Part shown: positions 1 through 9,952 of the stretch, one piece after another
Layout: the number at the start of each line of letters is the position of its first letter
Numbering within the stretch: position 1 is the first letter of the stretch
Source: Actinomadura sp. DC4
GTDB lineage: Bacteria > Actinomycetota > Actinomycetes > Streptosporangiales > Streptosporangiaceae
Reading direction: 5' to 3'
Assembly: GCF_030406325.1 (NCBI RefSeq)
Contig: NZ_JAUEQY010000004.1
Location: 186,001 to 250,000, forward strand
DNA length: 64,000 nt
Translations under genes and position numbers: made by a program
The notes under the pieces: generated by a model
Seen by the model: the letters and a program-made list of their open reading frames with translations, nothing else
Database searches by the model: none
Told to the model about the DNA's origin: nothing

Positions 1-528
1 CTGCCGCCGCTTGTCCCACAGGATCCACGCCACATCGACCAGCCCACCGACCCCACAGGTGGCGACGGTGACGAGGTACTCGAACAGGAGGCGCCAGGCG
101 GCCTGGCCGTAGCTGATCGCGTCGGCGTCGTCGGCGCGTACGACCCGCAGGCTCATCACCCGCTTGCCGAGCGTCCGGCCCCATCGCCCGTGCTGCAGGA
201 CGTAGTAGGCGAAGGCCACGACGCCCGCGATGAGGTTGGCCGCGGTCCGGCGGGCGAACCCGCCCTCGTACATCGTGCCGAGGCCGAGAACGGGCGCGGT
301 GAGCAGCCAGGTGACGAGGTAGACGATGAGACCGTCGACGAACGCGGCGATCAGGCGCCGCCAGCGCCCGCCGTACTCCAGGCCCGTCTCGTACCCCGCC
401 GGATCGAGGGAGCGGCCGTACACGGGCCAGGGCCCTGGGCCGTACGGCGTGCCGTCGGCCGGCGCGACCGGGGGCGGCGCCGGCTCGGGACGGAGGCGGC
501 CCGGATCAGGATCGGGAGGTTCGCTCAT
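1..528 (-). CDS. RDD family membrane protein (3' end outside window)
   Basis: The reverse strand reads open from an ATG at 528 to the window edge (176 codons, no stop yet). The first ~50 residues are Pro/Gly-rich and cytoplasmic. Then comes YGGRWRRLIAAFVDGLIVYL, the RDD signature with its conserved Arg and Asp, followed by further hydrophobic segments and a WGRTLGKRVMSLRVVR stretch typical of RDD proteins. RDD proteins are small integral membrane proteins of mostly unknown role, possibly transport. The family is clear from motif and topology; no substrate can be inferred. It lies downstream of hpd on the same strand but is separated from it by a strong terminator. Confidence 0.8.
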   Translation of the reverse strand, partial: MSEPPDPDPGRLRPEPAPPPVAPADGTPYGPGPWPVYGRSLDPAGYETGLEYGGRWRRLIAAFVDGLIVYLVTWLLTAPVLGLGTMYEGGFARRTAANLIAGVVAFAYYVLQHGRWGRTLGKRVMSLRVVRADDADAISYGQAAWRLLFEYLVTVATCGVGGLVDVAWILWDKRRQ

Positions 529-586
529 GCCGCAACGGTGCGCCCGGCGCGACCGGGAGGAGACGCGGCACGCGGCCGGGAGGGGC

Positions 587-624
587 GTCCTTGGCAACCC
601 GTTGGGACCCGGGTTGCCAAGGAC
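587..624 (-). terminator. Rho-independent-type hairpin after hpd
   Basis: Perfect 15-bp stem (587-601 pairs with 610-624) with an 8-base loop, six bases beyond the hpd stop codon. There is no long T tract, as is usual in high-GC actinobacteria. It separates hpd from the RDD gene. Confidence 0.8.
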
Positions 625-630
625 CACGCG

Positions 631-1874
<1,244 letters not shown>

Positions 1875-1932
1875 AGCGGTGGGGTCGTACCTGAAATCTG
1901 TACACCCTGCCTACGCCGATCGAGGGGGTCCG

Positions 1933-2400
1933 GTGATCGACGACATCGACGCTCGGCTGATCGAACTGCTCACCGCCGAGCCGCGGATCGGCGTGCTCGA
2001 GTGCTCACGCCGGCTCGGCGTCGCGCGCGGCACGGTGCAGGCACGGCTCGACCGGCTCCAGGAGCGCGGCGTGATCCGGGGGTTCGGCCCCGAGGTCGAC
2101 CCGGCCGCCCTGGGATACCAGGTCACCGCGTTCGTGACACTGGAGATCCGGCAGGCGGGCGGGCACGACTCGGTGGCGGCACTCCTGGCCGCCGTCCCCG
2201 AGGTGATCGAAGTGCATACGATCACCGGCGGGGGCGACATGCTGTGCCGCATCGTCGGACGCGGCAACCAGGACCTGCAACGGGTCATCGACCTGATCGT
2301 CGATGTGGAAGGCGTGCGGCGGGCGTCCACCGTGATCGCGCTCGCGACCCCGGTGCACCAGCGGACCCTGCCGTTGGTGCGTGCCGCCGTACGGCAATGA
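1933..2400 (+). CDS. Lrp/AsnC family transcriptional regulator
   Basis: 155 residues with an N-terminal winged helix-turn-helix (DDIDARLIELLTAEPRIGVL, then CSRRLGVARGTVQARLDRLQ) and a C-terminal RAM ligand-binding domain (VIEVHTITGGGDMLCRIVG). GTG at 1933 is used because GAGGGGG precedes it and because an upstream in-frame ATG at 1852 overlaps the operator palindrome. Such regulators respond to amino acids or aromatic acids. Divergence from hpd suggests control of tyrosine degradation and probably autoregulation. Confidence 0.88.
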   Translation: MIDDIDARLIELLTAEPRIGVLECSRRLGVARGTVQARLDRLQERGVIRGFGPEVDPAALGYQVTAFVTLEIRQAGGHDSVAALLAAVPEVIEVHTITGGGDMLCRIVGRGNQDLQRVIDLIVDVEGVRRASTVIALATPVHQRTLPLVRAAVRQ

Positions 2401-2406
2401 GCGAGG

Positions 2407-2907
2407 TCAGGTGCCCGCGTAGGGCGTGGCGTCGATGATCTCCACGGCCATGCTCCGGCCGTTGGGCATCGTGTACTTGGCCTTCTCGCCGACCTTCTTG
2501 CCGTTGATCGCCGCACCCAGCGGCGACTTGGGGGAGTAGACGTCGATCGGGGCACCGCTCTCTTCGCGCGAGGCCAGGAGGAACGTGACCTCCTCGTCGT
2601 CACCGGCGAACTGGACGGTGACGGTCATTCCGGGACCGACCACTCCCTCGGTGCGCGGCGCCTCGCCGACGCGCGCGTTGAGCAGGATCTGCTGAAGTTG
2701 GAGGACTCTGCCCTCCTGCTTGCCCTGCTCTTCTTTCGCGGCGTGGTATCCGCCGTTCTCTTTCAGGTCACCTTCGTCGCGGGCGGCCTCGATCTTGGCG
2801 GCGATCTCGATCCGGCCATCGCCCGTGAGGTAATCCAGCTCCTGCTTGAGCCGGTCGTACGCCTCCTGCGTAAGCCAGGTGACGTTGGCGTCGCGGGTCT
2901 CGGTCAC
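2407..2907 (-). CDS. greA: Transcription elongation factor GreA
   Basis: 166 residues. It stimulates cleavage of the nascent RNA 3' end in backtracked RNA polymerase. The N-terminal coiled coil carries the acidic tip (RDEGDLKENGGYHAAKEEQG, residues ~44-63) and the C-terminal FKBP-like domain ends with SPLGAAINGKKVGEKAKY. GTG start at 2907 with AGGAG 5 bases upstream. It converges with the Lrp gene at a 6-base gap. The greA / DUF4307 / mca order is conserved across actinobacteria. Confidence 0.95.
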   Translation of the reverse strand: MTETRDANVTWLTQEAYDRLKQELDYLTGDGRIEIAAKIEAARDEGDLKENGGYHAAKEEQGKQEGRVLQLQQILLNARVGEAPRTEGVVGPGMTVTVQFAGDDEEVTFLLASREESGAPIDVYSPKSPLGAAINGKKVGEKAKYTMPNGRSMAVEIIDATPYAGT

Positions 2908-3040
2908 GGGTACTCCTCATCCACGTGAAGTGCGGCCGTAGAACTCTCAAGGCTACCGGCATTCAAACGTGAAGTAGCCAGTGCAAGAGAGCTTTGTGTC
3001 GTTATGACGCTCTTGTTTGTTCCCCATAGGAGAGCCGGTA

Positions 3041-3406
3041 TTAACCTGCTCGACACTCCTGGACGTCGACGGCGGTGGGCCGCGCCGACGTCGGCACCTC
3101 CTGATGCCGGTCCACGTTCCCCGTTCCGGGCGGAACGACCACCTCGACACGTCCGACTTCCGCGTGAGCGGTGTCGTACGCGATGAGCGCGCAGCGTACG
3201 TCGTCGCCCTTGGACTTGGCGATCTCGTAGTGCACGCGCACCGACCGGTCGGCGGCCTGCCACGAGATGATCTGCGGGCTGATGGAGGGGTTGCCGTCCG
3301 TGTGCGCCATGATGATCGCCCAGCCGATGGCGCAGATGCCGACGAACACCCCGATGACCGTGTAGGCGAGCCAGTTCCGCCGGTTGCCGGTGGTCATCGT
3401 GGTCAT
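3041..3406 (-). CDS. DUF4307 family membrane protein
   Basis: 121 residues with one N-terminal membrane helix (WLAYTVIGVFVGICAIGWAI, residues ~12-31) and an extracytoplasmic beta-rich tail (residues ~45-115). In actinobacteria DUF4307 proteins are encoded between greA and mca, as here, divergently from mca. Function unknown. A second ATG seven bases downstream is out of frame; the ATG at 3406 gives MTTMTTGNRRNWL. The 134 bp before greA contain two copies of ACGTGAAGT but no recognised operator. Confidence 0.8.
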   Translation of the reverse strand: MTTMTTGNRRNWLAYTVIGVFVGICAIGWAIIMAHTDGNPSISPQIISWQAADRSVRVHYEIAKSKGDDVRCALIAYDTAHAEVGRVEVVVPPGTGNVDRHQEVPTSARPTAVDVQECRAG

Positions 3407-3526
3407 GGGAATCTCCGTGCGGGGCGCGGTTGTTCTCAGGGAGAATCAAGTCATGCGGGCGCGGCCGCCGATTCTCTGGAGGCCCGTGCCGGACGAATAC
3501 GACCTTACGCTCACGGGGAGCCAGAG

Positions 3527-4432
3527 TTGTCCGAGACCTCGACGTGTCGCGAACCACTGCGCCTGATGGCCGTGCACGCCCACCCGGACGACGAGTCCAG
3601 CAAGGGTGCGGCGACCATGGCGCGCTACGCCGCCGAGGGCGTCCAGGTCCTCGTCGTGACCTGCACCGGCGGTGAGCGCGGCGACATCCTCAACCCGGCG
3701 ATGGACCGGCCGGAGATCAAGGCCGACCTGCCCGCGGTGCGCATGCAGGAGATGGCCGAGGCGCGGCGCATCCTCGGCGTCGACCAGCAGTGGCTCGGCT
3801 TCGTCGACTCGGGGCTGCCCGAGGGCGACCCGCTGCCGCCGCTGCCCGAGGGCTGCTTCGGCCTGCAGCCGCTCGAGGTCGCCAGCGAGCCGCTCGTCCG
3901 CGCCGTACGGGAGTTCCGCCCGCACGTCGTGCTGACCTACGACGAGAACGGCGGCTATCCGCACCCGGACCACATCATGACCCACAAGGTCTCGGTGGAG
4001 GCGTTCGAGGCGGCCGGCGACCCGGACCGCTACCCCGGCACGGGTGCGCCCTGGCAGCCGCTGAAGCTCTACTACCACATGACCTTCCACCACGACCGGT
4101 TCATCGCCGAGCACCAGGCCATGCTCGAGGCGGGCCTCGAGTCGCCGTACGTGGAGATGCTCAAGCGCTGGGACGAGCGCCCGGTCAAGTGGGAGATCAC
4201 CACCAAGGTGCCGTGCGGTGACTACTTCGAGGTACGGGACCAGGCGCTGATCGCGCACGCCACGCAGATCGACCCGAACGGCCCCTTCTTCTCCTGCCCG
4301 ACCGACCTCAAGCGCAAGGCATGGCCGACCGAGGACTACCATTTGGCTCGTTCGCTGGTCGACACCGAACTCCCGGAGGACGACCTGTTCGCCGGCGTCC
4401 ACGAGGTCGAGGAGAAGGTGTGTCTGCCATAA
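3527..4432 (+). CDS. mca: Mycothiol S-conjugate amidase
   Basis: 301 residues, LmbE/GlcNAc-deacetylase fold. Mca cleaves mycothiol S-conjugates of electrophiles and drugs, releasing mercapturates for export. Zinc-site motifs are AHPDDESSKGAATMARY near the N-terminus and YPHPDHIMTH in the middle; GGERGDILNP and FVDSGLPEGDPLPPLPEGCF are Mca signatures. I select the TTG at 3527 because GGGGAG lies six bases upstream and it yields the usual short lead-in before LRLMAVHAHPDD. No suitable ATG/GTG with a ribosome site lies nearby. Overlaps the next gene by 13 bases. Confidence 0.93.
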   Translation: MSETSTCREPLRLMAVHAHPDDESSKGAATMARYAAEGVQVLVVTCTGGERGDILNPAMDRPEIKADLPAVRMQEMAEARRILGVDQQWLGFVDSGLPEGDPLPPLPEGCFGLQPLEVASEPLVRAVREFRPHVVLTYDENGGYPHPDHIMTHKVSVEAFEAAGDPDRYPGTGAPWQPLKLYYHMTFHHDRFIAEHQAMLEAGLESPYVEMLKRWDERPVKWEITTKVPCGDYFEVRDQALIAHATQIDPNGPFFSCPTDLKRKAWPTEDYHLARSLVDTELPEDDLFAGVHEVEEKVCLP

Positions 4433-4665
4433 CGTTTCTCGCGGTCACCGAAGACGAGGTCACCCCTGGCGTCACCGCGTTCCTCGTCGTCGCCGCGCTC
4501 GGCGTCACGCTGTTCTTCCTCATCCGCTCGATGAACAAGCGGATCAGCCGCATCCAGGCGCCGCACGAGGAGGACCTGCGCCAGGCCGACTGGGAACGCC
4601 GTCAGGCCGAGGCCGTCAAGACCCCGGAGAAGCAGGGGCCCGACGCCGATCAGCGCGAGGGGTAG
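4420..4665 (+). CDS. Small single-pass membrane protein co-transcribed with mca
   Basis: 81 residues. GTG at 4420 lies inside the end of mca with AGGAG just upstream, so translation is coupled. One membrane helix (TPGVTAFLVVAALGVTLFFL, residues ~14-33) is followed by a charged cytoplasmic tail rich in Glu/Arg/Gln. A protein of this size and topology follows mca in many actinobacteria (Rv1083 in M. tuberculosis, from memory). Function unknown; partnership with Mca or an exporter is only positional. Its end overlaps the convergent PAP2 gene by 16 bases. Confidence 0.8.
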   Translation: MSAITFLAVTEDEVTPGVTAFLVVAALGVTLFFLIRSMNKRISRIQAPHEEDLRQADWERRQAEAVKTPEKQGPDADQREG

Positions 4666-5411
4666 GCCCAGCGTCTCTCCCGTAGCCGGGCGATCGCCGC
4701 TCCGACGAGGATGACGGCGAGGCCCGCGACGGCGTCCGCGATGTAGTGGTTCGCGGTGCCGACCACGACGGTGACCATGAAGACCGGATAGAGGGCGCCG
4801 ACCACCTGCAGCCAGCGCCAGCGGGCGTTGCGCGCGATCTGCCAGCCGCACCAGGCCGCCCAGCCGACGTGCAGCGACGGCATCGCGGCGAACTCGTTCG
4901 TCAGGCCGGCCAGGCCCTTGGGCGCGCTGGCCGCGGCGCCCCACCAACCCCACTCGTGATACTTCGCCAGCGTGTCCACGAAGCCGGGCATCATGCGCGG
5001 CGGGGCGGTCGGGAAGAGAGAGAAGCCGATCAGGCCGAGCAGCGTGGCGACCACCAGCGCCGTACGGGCACCGCGGTAGCGCCACGGCCGGGTCCGCCAC
5101 AGCCAGACCAGCACCACCGGCGTGACGAGGTAGTGCAGCGCGGCGTACGCGTAGGACATGGGCACGCCGAGCGCCGGGCTGGCGGACACGGCGTGGTTGA
5201 TCGGCACCTCTTCCGAGACGCCTAGAAAACGCTCCAGGCTGAGTACGCGGTGGGCGTTCGTGAACGCCTCGCCGTGCCCCGCCGAGACCAGCAGGCGCAC
5301 GCCGTCGTACATGAGATACATCACCCCGAGCAGGATCACCTCGCGCCACCAGCGTGGCCGGATCCTGGCATCGGGGACAGGGATAGTCGGAGCTGGTGCG
5401 AGCCGGCTCAT
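4650..5411 (-). CDS. PAP2 superfamily membrane phosphatase / phosphotransferase
   Basis: 253 residues with about six membrane helices. PAP2 motifs are present: LFPTAPPRMMP, then MPSLHVGWAAWCGWQIA (SxxH-type motif) and VVGTANHYIADAVAGLAV (Hx5D motif). The arrangement matches the Aur1/inositolphosphotransferase-like branch acting on lipid phosphates at the membrane. ATG at 5411 is preferred over an ATG at 5501, because a perfect TATAAT overlaps the latter and would place it at or upstream of the transcription start. Substrate unknown. Confidence 0.8.
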   Translation of the reverse strand: MSRLAPAPTIPVPDARIRPRWWREVILLGVMYLMYDGVRLLVSAGHGEAFTNAHRVLSLERFLGVSEEVPINHAVSASPALGVPMSYAYAALHYLVTPVVLVWLWRTRPWRYRGARTALVVATLLGLIGFSLFPTAPPRMMPGFVDTLAKYHEWGWWGAAASAPKGLAGLTNEFAAMPSLHVGWAAWCGWQIARNARWRWLQVVGALYPVFMVTVVVGTANHYIADAVAGLAVILVGAAIARLRERRWAYPSR

Positions 5412-5452
5412 GCCGGATATGCCCTGGTCACCAATGCGGCCCTCCGCCGGGA

Positions 5453-5472
5453 GCCCCCCAAGGCCGGGGGGC
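5453..5472 (-). promoter_or_regulatory. Hairpin in the 5' leader of the PAP2 gene
   Basis: Seven-bp G/C stem (GCCCCCC pairs with GGGGGGC) with a six-base loop, between the putative -10 and the ATG. Could attenuate expression; no function is shown. Confidence 0.4.
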
Positions 5473-5486
5473 CGTACCCCACTCGC

Positions 5487-5492
5487 ATTATA
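5487..5492 (-). promoter_or_regulatory. Perfect -10 element (TATAAT) of the PAP2 gene
   Basis: On the reverse strand a consensus TATAAT lies in an AT-rich patch that stands out from the GC-rich surroundings. No good -35 is seen 16-18 bases upstream. Transcription would start near 5480, giving a leader of about 70 nt to the ATG at 5411. Confidence 0.55.
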
Positions 5493-5626
5493 TATGTGCA
5501 ATCTACATCTATCCCGACCGCAACAGGTCGGTGTAACCCCGTGGAGCGCGGCGTGTCGCCTTGGCCGAGGCCAGCTCCGATGGCTATGAACGCCCAGGTC
5601 TCGAAGTGTGTTCCTCCAGACCTTCG

Positions 5627-5642
5627 TCAGGGCACTTTCAGA
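5627..5642 (+). promoter_or_regulatory. Direct repeat TCAGG-N6-TCAGA upstream of the response regulator
   Basis: Two half-sites with an 11-bp period, 32 bases before the GTG start. Twenty bases downstream lies CAGGAT (5663-5668), 6 bases before the GTG, a possible -10 of a leaderless transcript. The same repeat precedes four other promoters in the block and fits binding of an OmpR/PhoB-family dimer. Autoregulation is inferred. Confidence 0.65.
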
Positions 5643-5674
5643 TAATCCTCAACTCCGCAGGCCAGGATGGGACC

Positions 5675-6370
5675 GTGACCGAAGCGCGACTACTCGTGGT
5701 CGAGGACGAACCCAACATCCTGGAGCTCCTGTCGGGCAGTCTCCGATACGCCGGATTCGAGGTCGTCACCGCGACCGGCGGCGGCGACGCCGTACAGGTG
5801 GCCCTGCAGCGCCGCCCGGACCTCATCGTGCTCGACGTGATGCTGCCCGACATGGACGGCTTCGACGTCATCCGCAGGCTGCGCGGGGGCGGGGCGCACA
5901 TCCCGGTGCTGTTCCTGACCGCGCGCGACGCCACCCAGGACAAGATCCGCGGACTGACGCTCGGCGGCGACGACTACGTGACCAAGCCGTTCAGCCTGGA
6001 GGAGGTCATCGCCCGCATCCGCGCCGTGCTCCGCCGCGCGCAGGGCGGGCCGGCCGAGCCGCCGCCGCGGCTCAGCTTCGCCGACCTCGAGCTGGACGAG
6101 GAGAGCCACGAGGTCTGGAGGTCCGGCAAGCCGATCCAGCTCTCGCCCACCGAGTTCAAGCTGTTGCGCTACTTCATGACCAACGCCAACCGCGTGCTGT
6201 CCAAGGCGCAGATCCTCGACCACGTCTGGGACTACGACTTCCGCGGAGACACCGGGATCGTGGAGTCCTACGTCTCGGTGCTGCGCCGCAAGCTCGACAA
6301 GCTCGGCCCCCGCCTCATCCACACCCTGCGCGGGGTCGGCTACGTACTGCGCCTGCCGCCGGAGCAGTAA
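5675..6370 (+). CDS. OmpR-family response regulator (MprA-like)
   Basis: 231 residues. Receiver domain ~1-120 with phospho-acceptor Asp54 (LIVLDVMLPDMDGFDVIRRL), acidic pocket VVEDE, and KPF near residue 105. The C-terminal winged helix (residues ~135-228) has the OmpR signature SPTEFKLLRYFMTNANRVLS and ends HTLRGVGYVLRLP. GTG at 5675 follows a weak AGGATGG. It abuts the kinase gene with no gap (TAA then ATG). Length and the kinase/HtrA context match MprA of mycobacteria; orthology is not proven. It likely controls the TCAGG-repeat promoters. Confidence 0.9.
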   Translation: MTEARLLVVEDEPNILELLSGSLRYAGFEVVTATGGGDAVQVALQRRPDLIVLDVMLPDMDGFDVIRRLRGGGAHIPVLFLTARDATQDKIRGLTLGGDDYVTKPFSLEEVIARIRAVLRRAQGGPAEPPPRLSFADLELDEESHEVWRSGKPIQLSPTEFKLLRYFMTNANRVLSKAQILDHVWDYDFRGDTGIVESYVSVLRRKLDKLGPRLIHTLRGVGYVLRLPPEQ

Positions 6371-7852
6371 ATGCCGACCTGGGTGACCCGCCTGTCCGCA
6401 CGGACCCCGCTGCGGATCAAGCTCATCGCCGCCGTGCTGACGATGGTCGCCCTGGCACTCGTCGCGGTCAGCGTCGCGAGCGTCTCGGCGATGCGCGGCT
6501 ACCTGCTGGACAAGACGGACCGGCAGCTCACCGGCGCGGCGCGCGTGACGGCCCGGGTGATCAACCAGCCCGGGCCGTTCCAGGCCAAGGTGCCGGTGGC
6601 CGGGCAGTACATCTTCCAGGTACGCGACTCGACCGGAAAGCTCGTGACCGGCACGCCGCCGTCGATCTGGCGTGACCCCGTACCCGAGCCCGCCATCCCG
6701 CAGGACCCGTCCTGGCTGGCCTCCCACACCGCCGAGGCGGTCACGGTCGACGCGGTGTCCGGCGACGTACGCTGGCGCGTCCACGTCGAGCCGATCGACG
6801 GCGGATACGTGATCGTGGGCACGGATCTGCGCGACGTCGCCCGTACGGCCGGCCGTCTCGTCGGCGTCGAGATCGTCGTCGGCAGCATCGTGCTGGTCCT
6901 CGTCGCCGGGCTGGGCGTGGCGATCGTCCGCGCCAGCCTGCGGCCCCTGGTCAACATCGAGCACACCGCCGAGGCCATCGCCGCCGGCGACCTGTCCCGC
7001 CGGGTGCCGGACGCCGGCGCGGGTACCGAGGTCGGCCGCCTGGGCAACGCGCTGAACGGAATGCTGTCCCAGATCGAGACGGCGTTCCGCGCCCAGTCGG
7101 CCTCGGAGGCGACCGCGCGGGAGTCGGAGGGGCGGATGCGGCGCTTCGTCGCCGACGCCAGCCACGAGCTGCGTACGCCGCTGGCGGTGATCCGCGGCTT
7201 CGCGGAGTACTACCGGCAGCGTTCGGACGTCCCGCCGGACGAGCTGGACCGGCTGATCGGCCGGGTCGAGGACGAGGCCGCCCGCATGGGGATCCTCGTC
7301 GATGACCTGCTGCTGCTGGCCCGGCTCGACCAGCAGCGCCCGCTCGCGCGGCGGCCGGTCGACCTGCTCGCGCTGGCCGCCGACGCCGTACAGGACGCGC
7401 GGGTCATGGACGGCGACCGGGACATCGCGCTGTCGGTGCGGAGCGGCTCGGCCTTCATCGTGACCGGCGACGAGGTGCGCCTCCGGCAGGTGATCGGCAA
7501 CCTCGTGAACAACGCGCTCCGGCACACCCCGGCCGGCACCTCGATCGAGGTGATCGTACGGTCCGGGCTGCTCGGCGAGGCCCCGGCGGCCGTACTGGAG
7601 GTCGCGGACAGCGGTCCGGGCATGCCGGCCGAGCAGGCGGAGCGGGTGTTCGAGCGGTTCTACCGCGCGGACCCGGCACGCAGCCGCGGGGGTACGGGAC
7701 TGGGGCTGGCGATCGTCGCCGGCCTGGTGGAGGCGCACGGCGGCTCGGTGGAGGTGGACACCGCGCCCGGCGAGGGCGCGACCTTCCGCGTCGTCCTGCC
7801 GCTGGACCCGGACGCCGTCGAGGCCGACGCCGTCGAGTCCACGCAGTCGTAG
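6371..7852 (+). CDS. Sensor histidine kinase (MprB-like)
   Basis: 493 residues. Membrane helices at ~15-40 and ~161-186 enclose a ~120-residue extracytoplasmic sensor without cysteines; HAMP ~187-240. The HisKA motif SHELRTPLAVIRGF has phospho-His265, and the HATPase shows N box NLVNNALRHTP, G1 VADSGPGMP and G2 GTGLGLAIV. It autophosphorylates and controls the adjacent regulator. The PepD/HtrA-like gene next door recalls mprAB-pepD, where the kinase senses envelope stress; the signal here is unknown. Ends in Ala/Asp/Glu-rich residues. Confidence 0.92.
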   Translation: MPTWVTRLSARTPLRIKLIAAVLTMVALALVAVSVASVSAMRGYLLDKTDRQLTGAARVTARVINQPGPFQAKVPVAGQYIFQVRDSTGKLVTGTPPSIWRDPVPEPAIPQDPSWLASHTAEAVTVDAVSGDVRWRVHVEPIDGGYVIVGTDLRDVARTAGRLVGVEIVVGSIVLVLVAGLGVAIVRASLRPLVNIEHTAEAIAAGDLSRRVPDAGAGTEVGRLGNALNGMLSQIETAFRAQSASEATARESEGRMRRFVADASHELRTPLAVIRGFAEYYRQRSDVPPDELDRLIGRVEDEAARMGILVDDLLLLARLDQQRPLARRPVDLLALAADAVQDARVMDGDRDIALSVRSGSAFIVTGDEVRLRQVIGNLVNNALRHTPAGTSIEVIVRSGLLGEAPAAVLEVADSGPGMPAEQAERVFERFYRADPARSRGGTGLGLAIVAGLVEAHGGSVEVDTAPGEGATFRVVLPLDPDAVEADAVESTQS

Positions 7853-7856
7853 TGCC

Positions 7857-7869
7857 TGTCTGTCAGACA
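7857..7869. promoter_or_regulatory. 13-bp perfect palindrome after the kinase gene
   Basis: TGTCTG-T-CAGACA immediately after the kinase stop. The one-base centre suits a protein-binding site more than a terminator. It lies about 50 bp upstream of the TCAGG repeat of the htrA promoter. Confidence 0.35.
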
Positions 7870-7917
7870 CGTTCTAGGACTTGATCGCCTTTAACACAGG
7901 CCTTATTGCGGCAACCT

Positions 7918-7933
7918 TCAGGCGGGTCTCAGG
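7918..7933 (+). promoter_or_regulatory. Direct repeat TCAGG-N6-TCAGG upstream of the HtrA-like protease
   Basis: Perfect pair of TCAGG half-sites with an 11-bp period. A -10-like TATCAC (7965-7970) lies 31 bases downstream, one helical turn further than the 19-20 base spacing at three sister promoters. The transcript would carry a short leader with GGGGAG before the ATG. Confidence 0.65.
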
Positions 7934-7997
7934 GTGGATCCAGTCCCGCCCGCGATCCTCTGAGTATCACCAAATGAGGGATCTTGGGGAGTGAGCG

Positions 7998-9428
<1,431 letters not shown>

Positions 9429-9480
9429 CCGCCGAGCGAAGAGACGTGCGGCGCCCATGCCGCCCGCGGGGCACCGCCCA

Positions 9481-9515
9481 GACGGCCCGACCGGCACCCA
9501 TCCGGCCGGGCCGTC
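9481..9515 (+). terminator. Hairpin terminator of the HtrA-like gene
   Basis: 14-bp stem with one A/C mismatch (9481-9494 with 9502-9515) and a 7-base loop, 52 bp after the stop codon. No T tract. Confidence 0.65.
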
Positions 9516-9839
9516 CGCATTCCCGTACCGAACCGGGCCCCCGGCCATCCGTGAGATGCCCGCCCGAACGCCCCGCGGTGGTCACCGGCCCGGCCGCCGG
9601 GAGACGTCGAGTGACGTCATGGCCGTAGGCGTCGTGTTAGGCGCGCCGGGTGGCGTCGTAGACGAGTGAGGGCGCCTTCCCGACCCGGCAGCGAGCCGGT
9701 CCGGCCGGGCCACGCCGATCACCCCCGGCATGGTCCGACCCTGACCGCGGCCGCCATCCTCACTCCGGCGCGCACCCGGGTATGACAGATCTTCCAAGGC
9801 CCGTCCGGCGCGGCCGTCGGCTTCCGGGCGGGGTGTGTC

Positions 9840-9898
9840 GTCCTGTGGGGGATGCCCTCACCGTGCCCGGGCCAGGGTGAGGGCATCCCCCACAGGAC
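9840..9898 (-). terminator. Very long perfect hairpin after the efflux adaptor gene
   Basis: A 23-bp perfect stem (9840-9862 with 9876-9898) and 13-base loop, 54 bp beyond the stop of the reverse-strand adaptor gene. Likely terminator; unusually long and mismatch-free. Confidence 0.65.
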
Positions 9899-9952
9899 CG
9901 AGGGAGTCCGGCGGCGGCACCTCCGCCGGCGCCGGACTCTCCGGATCGGCCC

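Larger units (their letters stand above)
9429..9952. other. Gene-poor 524-bp spacer between convergent genes
   Basis: No credible coding region: open frames are short, GC-biased and lack ribosome sites. It holds two strong hairpins (annotated separately), one close to the protease gene and one close to the efflux adaptor gene. The stretch 9520-9838 shows nothing recognisable. Confidence 0.6.

Noticed and set aside
5690-7870. 726-codon open frame on the reverse strand
   Set aside because: Antisense shadow of the two-component genes; Arg/Asp/His/Gly-rich composition with no domain.
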